Source of the DNA: Deltaproteobacteria bacterium | GTDB taxonomy: Bacteria > Myxococcota_A > Polyangia > Polyangiales > JADJMO01 | DNA: 32,969 nt | Assembly (NCBI GenBank): GCA_016182965.1 | Contig: JACPFM010000095.1 | Location: 1-32,969 of the forward strand | Direction: 5' to 3' | In this document: positions 7,779 to 15,901 of the stretch, in pieces | How the letters are laid out: every line of letters starts with the position of its first letter | Numbering within the stretch: the stretch's first letter is position 1 | Notes under the pieces: generated by a model | What the model was told of the DNA's origin: nothing | The model's input: only the letters and a program-made list of their open reading frames with translations | Database searches by the model: none | Translations under genes and position numbers: made by a program

Positions 7779-8369
7779 GTGGCTCCGCTGATGGCGAACG
7801 CATGCCCGTCGTGTGGCGCGAAGGTCTCTCCCGGCGCCGAGCTCTGCAACTACTGTGGGACCTGGTTCGCGCCGTCGCCCGACGCCGAGGCGGGAGTCGA
7901 GGCGCGAGTCGAGGCGGGAGTCGAGGCGCGAGTCGAGGCGCGAGTCGAGGCGCGCCCGTCGATCTCTCCCGACGCCGGCGAGTTCGGCGTCGAGCGACAC
8001 GCCGCGCTCGGGGCGCTGCTCTCGATCGGCGCGCTGATCTCGGCCGGCGGCTGGCTGCTCGAGCGACCGGGCACCTTCTGGTCGCGCGACGCCGCGATCG
8101 CGGTCTGGTGCGGCGCGGCGCCGCTGTGGACGCTCGTCATCGCGTCGGTGTGGCGTCCGCGCAGCACGCGCGCGCTCGCGCTGCTCGCGAGCTTCTTCGC
8201 CGCGGCCGTCCCCTTCGTCGCGATCGCGGCCATCCGCAAGCTGCGCCTGAACGACGACGCGCTCGGCCTCGGCGCCGCGGTCGGCGGGGCCAACGCGCTC
8301 GGGTTCCTCCTCGGATGGGGGCTGCACGAGTGGATTCGCCGCGCCCGCGCGCGCCTGCCGGAGGCGTGA
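7779..8369 (+). CDS. Zinc-ribbon membrane protein
   Basis: A 196-residue protein of unknown function. An N-terminal zinc ribbon has CPSCG and CNYCG ten residues apart. A run of alternating EARV/EAGV units follows, encoded by 12-bp repeats at 7887-7954. Then come four hydrophobic helices (around LGALLSIGALISAGGWLL, AVWCGAAPLWTLVIASV, LALLASFFAAAVPFVAI and LGLGAAVGGANALGFLL) and a basic tail. The GTG start is chosen for its 6-nt spacing from TATCCT; an ATG at 7791 would drop four residues. The gene is divergent from a kinase and ends 4 bp from the convergent lipoprotein gene. Zinc-ribbon plus membrane-helix proteins are common in bacteria and largely unassigned. Confidence 0.75.
   Translation: MAPLMANACPSCGAKVSPGAELCNYCGTWFAPSPDAEAGVEARVEAGVEARVEARVEARPSISPDAGEFGVERHAALGALLSIGALISAGGWLLERPGTFWSRDAAIAVWCGAAPLWTLVIASVWRPRSTRALALLASFFAAAVPFVAIAAIRKLRLNDDALGLGAAVGGANALGFLLGWGLHEWIRRARARLPEA
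7887..7954 (+). repeat. 12-bp coding tandem repeat
   Basis: Five copies and a partial sixth of GAGGCGSGAGTC, alternating GGGAGTC and GCGAGTC, in frame in the zinc-ribbon protein gene. It adds EAGV/EARV units to the linker between the ribbon and the membrane helices and is likely variable in length between strains. Confidence 0.9.
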
Positions 8370-8373
8370 GCGG

Positions 8374-8844
8374 CTACTCGCAGTCGCCGCCGCAGCGCGT
8401 GTCGACGCACCCGATCGCCGTGTCGTACGCGGCCTTCCCCTGCGGGTGCGCGGCGCCGCAGTCGGCGACGCACGCGTCGACCGCCGCGCCGGCGTCGCCC
8501 GCGTCGGGCGGGAGCAACGCGCACGCGAGGATGCAGTTGACGTAATGGTCGTCGCAGCGCGGATCGGCGAGGCACCCGTTCACCTCCGCACAACACTTCG
8601 CCTCCGCGCAGGCGTTGCACGTGGCGTCCTTCGACGAGTAGGGCTTCTTCAGCGTGCACGACGCAGCGTCGGCGCTCGCGTCCGACGGGGCGTCGTCCTG
8701 CGCCTCCAGAGCGACGTCGAGAGCGACGTCCGGAGCGATGTCCCGAGCGGCGTCGCCCGTCGTGGCGGGCTCCGCGCTGCTCGCGCACCCGGAGAGCAGG
8801 ACCACGAGCAGGACCATGAGCAGGACCACAGGGACGTGGCGCAT
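8374..8844 (-). CDS. Cys-rich lipoprotein
   Basis: A 156-residue predicted lipoprotein. The signal peptide has a very hydrophobic core and lipobox LLSG-C20. An Asp/Ala-rich linker (about 25-62) leads to a compact Cys-rich domain with CNACAEAKCC, CLADPRC, CILAC, CVADC and CVDTRCGGDC, probably disulfide-bonded outside the cytoplasm. Asp/Ala-rich linkers after the lipid anchor are usual in myxobacterial surface lipoproteins. The signal-peptide core is encoded by three 12-bp repeats (8794-8829). The ATG has TACGCT 7 nt upstream and no SD. It lies downstream of the kinase ending at 8883 but appears to have its own promoter. I do not recognise a function. Confidence 0.8.
   Translation of the reverse strand: MRHVPVVLLMVLLVVLLSGCASSAEPATTGDAARDIAPDVALDVALEAQDDAPSDASADAASCTLKKPYSSKDATCNACAEAKCCAEVNGCLADPRCDDHYVNCILACALLPPDAGDAGAAVDACVADCGAAHPQGKAAYDTAIGCVDTRCGGDCE
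8794..8829 (-). repeat. 12-bp repeat in a signal-peptide coding region
   Basis: Three units of GAGCAGGACCAY on the plus strand, in frame on the minus strand as VVLL/MVLL units of the hydrophobic core. Copy-number change would lengthen or shorten the signal peptide by four residues per unit. Confidence 0.8.
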
Positions 8845-8851
8845 CGATAGC

Positions 8852-8857
8852 AGCGTA
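8852..8857 (-). promoter_or_regulatory. TACGCT -10 element for the lipoprotein gene
   Basis: TACGCT then GCTATCG (7 nt) and ATG. The same hexamer at 6-7 nt precedes the starts at 11731 and 28456. Confidence 0.5.
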
Positions 8858-8882
8858 CCGCGGGCGGAGCGGCCCTGACGCG

Positions 8883-10373
8883 TCACCACCGCTTCTTCTT
8901 GCGTTTCTTCTGCTTGACCTTCTTGGTCGTCGTCGGCGCCTTCTTCTTGGGCGGGGGCTGCGGTTTGACGAGGGGCTTCTTCGTCGTCGGGTGCGCCGTG
9001 GCGGGCGGAGGCTTCGGTTTGGCGACGGCGACGTCGTGCGCGGCGTCTTCGGCGTCGAGCGCGGCGTCGCCGATCGGCTCCAGCGGCGCGCCTGCCTCGG
9101 CGTCCGGGGACACGGCGGCATCCTCCTCGTCCTCCTCCTCTTCCTCCTCCTCGTCCTCGGCGTCCTCGGCGTCCTCGAGCGCGTCCGACAGCGCGTCCCC
9201 GAGCGCGTCGGGGGCCGCGTCGGCCGCGATCGCGAGCGCCGCGGCGTCGGACGACTCGACGGCCGCGTCGCCCGCGTCGGCTCCGCCCGCCGAGGCCTCC
9301 GCGAGCGCCGACGCCGAGGTCGCCTCGTCGTGCGCGCGCGGTGGCGCCGGCGAGAACCGCGCGCTCGCGAGCCACGCGGCGGCGACCCCGACCAGCACCG
9401 AGGCGCTCAGCAGCGGGATCCACCGGCTCGGCGCGCTCCGCGGCGGCGCCGTACGGCTTCCAGCCGTTGACGGCGACGTCGGAGGCTCGAGCGCGTCGAG
9501 CGCGGCGCGCACGTCGGCGCGCATCGCGGCGGCGTCCGCGTAGCGCTCTTCGCGACGGAACGCGATCGCGCGATCGACGATCGCCGCGAACGCCTCCGAG
9601 ACCGACGGATCGACGTCGCGGATCGGCGGCGCCGGCACGTTGGCCATCTTCGACACGAGCTCGAGCGGGCTCGCCGCCTCGTGGACCCGCTTGCCGGTGC
9701 GCAGCCGGAACATCACCGCGCCGAGCGAGAAGAGGTCGGCGCGCCCGTCGATCTCGTCGGCGCGCCCGGCCGCCTGCTCCGGCGACATGTACGCGGGCGT
9801 GCCGAGGGTGATGCCGGCGCGCGTCTGGAGCCGACTGCCCTCGGCGACGCGCGCGAGCCCGAAGTCGAGCACCTTCACGCGCAACGACCCGTCGGCCGTC
9901 CTCGGGAGGAACAGGTTGTCCGGCTTCAGATCGCGGTGGATGACGCCGTGCCCGTGCGCCGCCGCGAGCACGTCGAGGACCGAGTCGGCGACCTGCAGCA
10001 GCTCACGCTCCGAGAGCGGCGCGCGCGCGGCGCGCTCCTCGAGGACCTCCCCCTCGAGCAGCTCCATCACGATGTACGCCGCGCCGTCGTCGGGGCCGCC
10101 CTCGACCACGTCGTCGTCGAGCACCGCGACCGCTCCCGGGTGCTCCACGCGGTTGGCGGCGTAGCCCTCGCGGAGGAACCGCTCGCGCAGCTGCGCGTGC
10201 CTGGCGAGCTCCGGGTGCAGCAACTTCACCGCCGCGCGCGCGCCGTTGCGATGGCGCGCGGCGTACACCGCCGCCATGCCGCCCATGCCGAGCAGGCGCT
10301 CGAGCCTCCACTTCCCCTCGAGCACGCGGCCGATTCGCTCTCGCGCGCGGGACTCCTGCGCGTCGGGGGTCAC
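8883..10373 (-). CDS. Transmembrane Ser/Thr protein kinase with a charged tail
   Basis: A 496-residue kinase. Glycine loop GMGGMAAV (29-36), K50, HRDLKPDN (146-153), DFG (170-172) and SPE (197-199) are intact, so it should be active. One membrane helix (around IPLLSASVLVGVAAAWLAS) follows the kinase domain. The outer region is unusual: an Ala/Asp stretch, then the acidic block EDEEEEEEEDEED, then a Pro/Lys-rich end finishing KKVKQKKRKKKRW. Opposite charge blocks on one tail could bind each other or the cell wall; this is inference. The GTG start overlaps the stop of the upstream kinase by GTGA, so the two kinases form one translationally coupled operon. The open frame runs far upstream but has no kinase homology there. 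Confidence 0.9.
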   Translation of the reverse strand: MTPDAQESRARERIGRVLEGKWRLERLLGMGGMAAVYAARHRNGARAAVKLLHPELARHAQLRERFLREGYAANRVEHPGAVAVLDDDVVEGGPDDGAAYIVMELLEGEVLEERAARAPLSERELLQVADSVLDVLAAAHGHGVIHRDLKPDNLFLPRTADGSLRVKVLDFGLARVAEGSRLQTRAGITLGTPAYMSPEQAAGRADEIDGRADLFSLGAVMFRLRTGKRVHEAASPLELVSKMANVPAPPIRDVDPSVSEAFAAIVDRAIAFRREERYADAAAMRADVRAALDALEPPTSPSTAGSRTAPPRSAPSRWIPLLSASVLVGVAAAWLASARFSPAPPRAHDEATSASALAEASAGGADAGDAAVESSDAAALAIAADAAPDALGDALSDALEDAEDAEDEEEEEEEDEEDAAVSPDAEAGAPLEPIGDAALDAEDAAHDVAVAKPKPPPATAHPTTKKPLVKPQPPPKKKAPTTTKKVKQKKRKKKRW

Positions 10374-11731
10374 GGCTTCTTGGGCTTGGCGGTCGACGAG
10401 GTCTTGGTGATCGTCTTCGCGGCGCTCGCCGACGCGGTCGCCGAGGGCTTCGGCTTCTGCACGATCGGCCGCGGCGCCGTCGGCTTGGGCGCGGCGGCGG
10501 CGAGCGAAGCCGACGCCGAAGGACCCGGCGCGGGAGCGGCGGCCGCGGGCTCGGCGTCCGGCGGGCGGATCCAGCCGGCGCGGTACGCGGCGAACGCGGC
10601 CGCGGCGGAGAGCGCGAGCAGCAGCACGACGATCCACGGCCACACGGGCTTCTGGGCGTGCTCCGGCTCGAGCGCGCGCGGACGGGCGACCGCGACCGTC
10701 GTGTTGGCGCGCTCGGGCAGCGGGTGGTCCGACGCGATGGCGACGGTCTGCTCGATCTGTTCGCGCGTGGGCTCGCGGGGCGGCTCGTCCGAGAAGTCGG
10801 ACGGCTCCATGTAGAGGCTCTCTTCGCGGCGCGGTCGTGCCGCTTGCGGCATGGCGTCGCCGAGCATCGTGGCGAACGTCGCGCAGTCCGGGATGCGCCG
10901 CTCGAGGTCGCGGGTGAGCGCCGCGTCGACGACGGCGGCGACCTCCTTCGGGACCCACGGCGCGACCTCGAGGATGCGCGGCTCGGGGCCGGTCGCGATC
11001 GCGATGATCGTCTCCTCGTACGACCACTCGTGCGGGTAGCAGGGCGCGCCCGCGAGCATCTCGTAGAGCACCGCGCCGAGCGACCAGACGTCGGTCCTGC
11101 CGTCGACCGGCAGGCCGCGCGCCTGCTCGGGCGACATGTAATTCGGCGTGCCGACGACCGTGCCCATGCGCGTCAGCGCGCGGTCTCCGGCGCGAGCTCC
11201 GGAGCCGGCGGCGCGCGCGTCTTCGCTCAGGATCTTCGAGATGCCGAAGTCGACGAGCTTCACCAGGAGCGAGCCGTCCTCGCGCGTGATCAGGAAGACG
11301 TTGGCGGGCTTCAGATCGCGGTGGACGACGCCAGCAGCGTGCGCCTTGGCCAGCGCGCGCGCGGCCTGCACCGCGATGTGCACGGCGACGGCCGGCGACA
11401 GCTTGAACTCCCGATCGAGCCGCGCGGCGAGATCCTCGCCCTGCAGCAGCTCCATCACCATGAAGAGGCCGTGGTCAGGGTCGTGACCGACGTCGAAGAC
11501 CTGCACGATGTGCTCGCTCTCGACGCGGCTGGCCGCGCGCGCCTCGACGCGGAAGCGCGCGACGACCTCCTCGTTGCGGACGTACTGCGGCTCGATCAGC
11601 TTGACGGCGACGCGCTTGCCGATCTCGACGTTCGACGCCTCGTAGACGGCGCCGAACGCGCCGCGGCCGTGCAGCCGCGTCAGCTCGTACTTCCCCGCGA
11701 GGACCGCGCCGATGCGGGAGTCGTCGGGCAT
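10370..11731 (-). CDS. Transmembrane Ser/Thr protein kinase
   Basis: A 453-residue kinase with glycine loop GRGAFGAV, K44, HRDLKPAN (137-144), DFG (161-163) and SPE (200-202). A disordered Pro/Glu-rich linker precedes one membrane helix (about 364-386, WIVVLLLALSAAAAFAAY). The outer tail is Ala/Pro/Ser/Lys-rich with no recognisable domain. I choose the ATG at 11731 because TACGCT lies 7 nt before it, the same arrangement as at 8844 and 28456. A longer ATG start at 11794 adds 21 residues with no clear role. It is the first gene of a two-kinase operon; the second kinase may be its partner or substrate. Confidence 0.88.
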   Translation of the reverse strand: MPDDSRIGAVLAGKYELTRLHGRGAFGAVYEASNVEIGKRVAVKLIEPQYVRNEEVVARFRVEARAASRVESEHIVQVFDVGHDPDHGLFMVMELLQGEDLAARLDREFKLSPAVAVHIAVQAARALAKAHAAGVVHRDLKPANVFLITREDGSLLVKLVDFGISKILSEDARAAGSGARAGDRALTRMGTVVGTPNYMSPEQARGLPVDGRTDVWSLGAVLYEMLAGAPCYPHEWSYEETIIAIATGPEPRILEVAPWVPKEVAAVVDAALTRDLERRIPDCATFATMLGDAMPQAARPRREESLYMEPSDFSDEPPREPTREQIEQTVAIASDHPLPERANTTVAVARPRALEPEHAQKPVWPWIVVLLLALSAAAAFAAYRAGWIRPPDAEPAAAAPAPGPSASASLAAAAPKPTAPRPIVQKPKPSATASASAAKTITKTSSTAKPKKP

Positions 11732-11738
11732 CGCGAAC

Positions 11739-11744
11739 AGCGTA
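11739..11744 (-). promoter_or_regulatory. TACGCT -10 element for the two-kinase operon
   Basis: TACGCT then GTTCGCG (7 nt) and the ATG at 11731. Hexamer and spacing are identical to those at 8852-8857. The rest of the gap up to 12014 holds no gene I can support. Confidence 0.5.
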
Positions 11745-12014
11745 ACGTGCGCTCGAGGCGACGCGACGACCGACGCGCTCGTGTCCTGATCCATCGCGGC
11801 GGCCTCGACCTCGTGCGCGCCCGCTGGCGCCGATGTCTACAGGCAGCGAATCCACCTCGCGCGCCCTCGGCTCCGATGGCTTGCGGCGCACGCAGCGCAC
11901 GCGCGGCGGCTTTCGTGCGCGCGTCGGGGTACGACGTGCACGACATCGGCGGCCTGCACGCGTGGTGATCGCGGATCCGTCGTGGCGCGTCGGTGGGTCG
12001 CGCCGCCGACGACC

Positions 12015-12680
12015 TCAGCGGAGCCGTTCGAGGACCTTCGCCCAGTGCTTGCCGAACGCGCTCGAGGGAGGGAGCGCGCGCGCGAGGAGCGCCCGGCCGG
12101 CGTCGGTCGGGCCCTCGCCCGCGGCGACCCACAGGTCCTCGAAGATCCACCGCGTCGCCCCCACGGCGAGCGGGGGGAACGCCCCGCTCGTGGCGTCGTC
12201 GACCTCGCCGGTGCCGACGATGAGCCCGCGCGCGAACAGCTCGGTCATCGCGCGGGTCCACGGCCGCTCGAGCCATCGGCCCTGCAGATCGGCGCGCTTG
12301 CGCAGCTCCTTCGTCGAGATCGGCGAGTCCTCCTCGAGCAGGTCGAGGATCGTGCGCGCCTCCGGCGACAGATCGGCGATCAGCCGATCGTGCGCGCGGA
12401 GGTCGGCGAGCAGCGCCTCGAACACCGGCTGCGAGAAGAACATCGCGCGGCCGCGCCACCATTTCGAGTACACGACCTCGCGCGATCGCGCGAGCTGCTC
12501 GCGGAGGTGCCAGAGCGCGACCACCCGCGGATCGGCGTCCTGATCCCACGCCCACCGCATCGGGCTGCGCGGGTACAGCTCGCGCCACAGCGACGGAGGC
12601 TCGGCGCGGTTCTCCACGGGGTAGACGAGCAGCGCCCCGCGACGCTCGATCGCGGCGAGGGCCTTTCGGGTCGCGTTCAC
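12015..12680 (-). CDS. AlkZ-related winged-helix protein (tentative)
   Basis: A 221-residue soluble protein with no signal peptide. The pattern of an N-terminal LVYPVENRAEPPSLW segment, a WAWDQDADPRVVALWHLRE region, a lone VVYSKWWRGRAMFFSQPVF stretch and then a helical winged-helix part (SPEARTILDLLEEDSPISTKELRK, ERPWTRAMTELFARGLIVGTGE) resembles the short AlkZ-related proteins. These are linked by fold to AlkZ/YcaQ DNA glycosylases, which unhook DNA crosslinks. This is recognition from memory of the pattern, not a search. Repair activity is not established for the short forms. The start is GTG with no SD and no near TAnnnT. It stands alone between two kinase loci. Confidence 0.55.
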   Translation of the reverse strand: MNATRKALAAIERRGALLVYPVENRAEPPSLWRELYPRSPMRWAWDQDADPRVVALWHLREQLARSREVVYSKWWRGRAMFFSQPVFEALLADLRAHDRLIADLSPEARTILDLLEEDSPISTKELRKRADLQGRWLERPWTRAMTELFARGLIVGTGEVDDATSGAFPPLAVGATRWIFEDLWVAAGEGPTDAGRALLARALPPSSAFGKHWAKVLERLR

Positions 12681-13168
12681 GTGCCGTTCGATGCCCCGCC
12701 CCCGCGCGCGCTGCTGGGGCTAGGGTCGGCCTCGCGACCGCGAGAGCGCGTCGCCCGTCGGAGAACAACCCCGCTCCGCAGAGTCGTTTGCGTCGTTGCG
12801 CACGAGGGCAGCAGCGTGATCCGCGGGCGTCGTCGCCCGCCCATCGCCGTTCGGCATCGACAGAACGGTCGACCCGGCGGGGATCACCCACGGACGGGCT
12901 CGTCGTCCACCCGGTTCTCCAAAGAACTGGCTCGTCCGTGAGCACCGTGCGCGGTACGATTGGTGGCTCATCCGATGGCGTGCGCGGAAAAAGAAGAATC
13001 AGAAGAGCTGACGGGGCCGACCGCTCGTTCTACGGCCGGCGGCGGTTGACGTGGTGCATGGTGCGACGTGCCGCGACGTGGTGCGTGGCGACGTCCCGTT
13101 TTCACTGCGCGCAAGCTTGACGCGTTGCACCCGATAGCTCAATCAATGAACGTCCCGAAGAGAGGATC
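12681..13168. other. 488-bp gap with no supported gene
   Basis: Open frames exist on both strands (such as 12720-12971 minus and 12788-13120 plus), but their translations are Arg/Ser-rich with no motif, SD or TAnnnT. The right end must hold the control region of the kinase at 13169. GCGACGT occurs three times between 13065 and 13095. TTGACG at 13117-13122 looks like a -35, but I see no good -10 at the right distance. Confidence 0.5.
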
Positions 13169-14761
13169 ATGACGAACGACCGCGCCGAGGGAGACGTCGG
13201 ACCGAACGACGCTCTCGAACCGAAGGATGCCGAGACGCAGGCGTCGGCCAGTCTCTCCTCTTCCGGGCCGAAACCGCTGTCGACGTCCGATCTTCCGCCC
13301 GGCACGATCGTCGACAAGTACCGCCTCGGCCAGGTGCTCGGCCAGGGCGGCATGGGGCTCGTGATCTCCGGCGAGCACGTGCAGCTGAAGGAGCGCGTCG
13401 CGCTCAAGTTCCTGCGGGTCGAGGGCGACGAGGGGCAGGGGTTCCGCTCGCGGTTCCGCCGCGAGGCGCAGATCTGCGCGCAGATCAAGAACGAGCACAT
13501 CACGCGGGTCATCGACATCGGCACCTTCAAGGACGCCGATTACATGGTCATGGAGCTCCTCGTGGGCACCGACCTGCGGAACCACCTCAAGCGGGAGCCG
13601 CCGCTCGACGTCGCGACCGCCGCCGATTTCGCGGTGCAGATCTGCGAGGGCCTCGCGGAGGTGCACGCGCGCGGCGTCGTCCACCGCGACCTGAAGCCCT
13701 CCAACCTGTTCGTCACGCTGCGCTCCGACGGCTCGCCGCTCCTCAAGATCCTCGACTTCGGCATCTCCAAGTGGGCCTCCGAGATGGACGCCGAGGAGGA
13801 GGAGCTGACCAAGACCGGCGCGGTGCTCGGCTCGCCGAAGTACATGGCGCCCGAGCAGCTGTTCGGCTCGCACACGGTCGACGCGCGCGCCGACGTCTGG
13901 TCGCTCGGCGCGATCCTCTACGAGCTGCTCACCGGCAGGCCGCCCTTCGAGGAGCCGACCTTCGCCCGCCTCTGCGTCCGCATCTCTTCGGGGCGGCCGC
14001 CGGAGCGGCCTCGCGAGCGCAATCCGGCGATCCCCGAGGAGCTCGACGTGGCCGTGATGCTCTGCCTCGAGCCGAACATCGCGAACCGGCTCCCGAGCGT
14101 CGCGGCGGCCGCCGGCGAGATCCTCGCCGCGATCGGCGACCCGCGCGCCGAGATGATCCGCGAGCGCCTGCAGGTCGTGCTCGACGGCGGGTCGCTGTCG
14201 GTCTCCACCGGCGCGCTCCCGCTGATGCGCTCCGGGCAGTACGTCGCCGCCAACCTCTCGCTGGCGCGCACCGGCTCGAACTCCGGCGTCGCGAGCGCGC
14301 CGTCGGTCCAGAGCGTGGCGGTCGAGTCCGCGCCGCCCAAGAAGGGCAAGGGCCTGGTCTTCGCGATCGTCGCGATCGCGGCCGCGGCGATCCTCTTCTT
14401 CGTGCTGCGACGCGGGTCGGAGGAGCCGGCCGCGGCCGCTGCGGCCGGCGCCGCGAGCGCCGCGCCGACGGCGACCGCGCCGCCTTCCGCGACGACACCG
14501 GCGACGGCGGCGACGATCGCGGCCGTCGCGACGACGAGCGAGCCCGCTGCGTCGAGCGCGCCTACCGGCGAGGCCGGCGCGCCGACCGCGGCGAGCTCCG
14601 CGACGGCCGGCAAACCTGCCGTGCACGTCGCCAAGACGGGGCCCAAGCCGACTGCCGCGAAGACCGCGGAGCCCGCCCCCACACCCACGGTGACCGCTGC
14701 GCCGCCGCCGCCGCCGCCGAAAGAGACTCCCAAGGTCAATCCATTGGAGGACCGTCAATGA
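13169..14761 (+). CDS. Transmembrane Ser/Thr protein kinase
   Basis: A 530-residue kinase with a 45-residue N-terminal extension, glycine loop GQGGMGLV (58-65), K80, HRDLKPSN (172-179), DFG (196-198) and APE (227-229), all intact. A linker leads to one membrane helix (about 396-413, LVFAIVAIAAAAILFFVL) and an Ala/Thr/Pro-rich outer tail ending in a run of eight Pro and a Lys-bearing segment, fitting a wall-spanning stalk. The ATG is preceded by AGAGAGGA. The stop overlaps the next gene by ATGA, with an SD (GGAGG, 14746-14750) inside the kinase 3' end. The pair mirrors the minus-strand pair 6232-7707 and 5387-6235. Confidence 0.93.
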   Translation: MTNDRAEGDVGPNDALEPKDAETQASASLSSSGPKPLSTSDLPPGTIVDKYRLGQVLGQGGMGLVISGEHVQLKERVALKFLRVEGDEGQGFRSRFRREAQICAQIKNEHITRVIDIGTFKDADYMVMELLVGTDLRNHLKREPPLDVATAADFAVQICEGLAEVHARGVVHRDLKPSNLFVTLRSDGSPLLKILDFGISKWASEMDAEEEELTKTGAVLGSPKYMAPEQLFGSHTVDARADVWSLGAILYELLTGRPPFEEPTFARLCVRISSGRPPERPRERNPAIPEELDVAVMLCLEPNIANRLPSVAAAAGEILAAIGDPRAEMIRERLQVVLDGGSLSVSTGALPLMRSGQYVAANLSLARTGSNSGVASAPSVQSVAVESAPPKKGKGLVFAIVAIAAAAILFFVLRRGSEEPAAAAAAGAASAAPTATAPPSATTPATAATIAAVATTSEPAASSAPTGEAGAPTAASSATAGKPAVHVAKTGPKPTAAKTAEPAPTPTVTAAPPPPPPKETPKVNPLEDRQ

Positions 14762-15870
14762 ACCGCGCGTGGTCGTTCGCAGTGGTCCCGTATCTCGCGT
14801 CCACGGTGTTGGCCACTTCGTTCGCCTCGCCCGCCTTCGCGCAGGGCGCGCCGGCACCCGCGGCCTCTTCGGCGGCTCCGGCACCAGCGCCGGCCCCGGC
14901 AGCTGCGGCACCAGCGCCGGCTCCGGCAGCGCCGGCGGCTGCGCCGGTGAGCTCCGAGAACCGCGCGATGGCCGAGACCTTGTTCTTCACCGGCCGCGGC
15001 CTGATGGAGGCCGGGCGCTACGAGCAGGCGTGCGAGAAGTTCGGCGAGAGCTACCGCCTCGATCCGGCAGCCGGCACGTTGCTGAACCTCGCCGTCTGCC
15101 ACGTGAAGGTCGGCAAGATCGCCAGCGCGTGGGGCGAGTTCAAGCAAGCGTACTTCGACGCGAAGAAGGCCGGCCGCGAAGATCGCATGAAGCTCGCGCA
15201 AGAGCACATCGACGCGCTCGAGCCCGATCTGCCGTACATGACGATCAAGGTCCCGTCGAACGTCAAGGTCCCCGGCCTCGAGGTCGTGCGCAACGGCAGC
15301 GTCCTCACGCAGGGCGGCTGGGACGCCGAGCTCCCGGTCGATCCGGGCACGGTCGAAATCGTCACGCGCGCGCCCGGCTACAAGCCGAAGACCAAGAAGG
15401 TCGCCATCGAGAAGAAGCAGCACCTTGAGGTGACCATCGAGCCGCTCGAGAAGGCGCCGGTGCCCGTCGTCCGCATCACCGATCCGGGTTGGTCGGTGAC
15501 GCGCAAGGTCGGCTTCGGCCTGATGGGGCTCGGCCTCGTCGGGCTCGGCGTCGGCGGCTACTTCGGCTACCGCGTCACGCAGGAGAAGGCCGACAGCGAC
15601 AAGCTCTGTCCCGTCTTCGACGGCGAGCGTCGTTGCACGACCGCGGGCGTCGGCAAGATGGACGACGCGCGCCGCGACGCCTGGATCTCGAACATCGGCA
15701 TCGGTCTCGGCCTCGCCTCGGCGGCGGTCGGCACGTATCTGTTCATCCGGGGGGGGAACACGACGCCGACGACCACCGACACCGCGCCGAAGTCGGTCGC
15801 GAGCTCGCTGAAGTGGTCGATCGGTCCGACGCGCGACGGCGTCGCGGGTGTGTTGGTCGGCGCGTTTTGA
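14758..15870 (+). CDS. TPR/PEGA-like secreted membrane protein, kinase partner
   Basis: A 370-residue protein. The signal peptide is cleaved after about residue 28 (SPAFA-QG). An Ala/Pro-rich stalk (30-64) leads to a helical TPR-like part (66-155: AETLFFTGRGLMEAGRYEQACEK, then a second helix pair), then a beta-rich PEGA-like domain (160-230, LPVDPGTVEIVTRAPGY). Two membrane helices follow (about 250-272 and 312-331), separated by a loop with two Cys (KLCPVFDGERRC). The C-terminus ends DGVAGVLVGAF. Translation is coupled to the kinase through ATGA and a strong SD. Order of parts, Cys pair and C-terminal motif match the protein at 5387-6235. A role as envelope sensor or scaffold for the kinase is inference. 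Confidence 0.85.
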   Translation: MNRAWSFAVVPYLASTVLATSFASPAFAQGAPAPAASSAAPAPAPAPAAAAPAPAPAAPAAAPVSSENRAMAETLFFTGRGLMEAGRYEQACEKFGESYRLDPAAGTLLNLAVCHVKVGKIASAWGEFKQAYFDAKKAGREDRMKLAQEHIDALEPDLPYMTIKVPSNVKVPGLEVVRNGSVLTQGGWDAELPVDPGTVEIVTRAPGYKPKTKKVAIEKKQHLEVTIEPLEKAPVPVVRITDPGWSVTRKVGFGLMGLGLVGLGVGGYFGYRVTQEKADSDKLCPVFDGERRCTTAGVGKMDDARRDAWISNIGIGLGLASAAVGTYLFIRGGNTTPTTTDTAPKSVASSLKWSIGPTRDGVAGVLVGAF

Positions 15871-15901
15871 TTCTGTCTCATCCCCCCTACGGAGGAACGT
15901 C

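Noticed and set aside
12720..13120. Open frames in the 12681-13168 gap
   Set aside because: Arg/Ser-rich, no ribosome site, no TAnnnT, no recognisable domain on either strand.
13117..13145. TTGACG as part of a sigma-70 promoter before the kinase at 13169
   Set aside because: The sequence 17 nt downstream (CAATCA) is a poor -10.
13132..13148. CCGATAGCTCAATCAAT, like a tRNA D-arm
   Set aside because: No anticodon arm, T-arm (GTTCRANNC) or acceptor pairing follows; the kinase gene starts 20 bp on.
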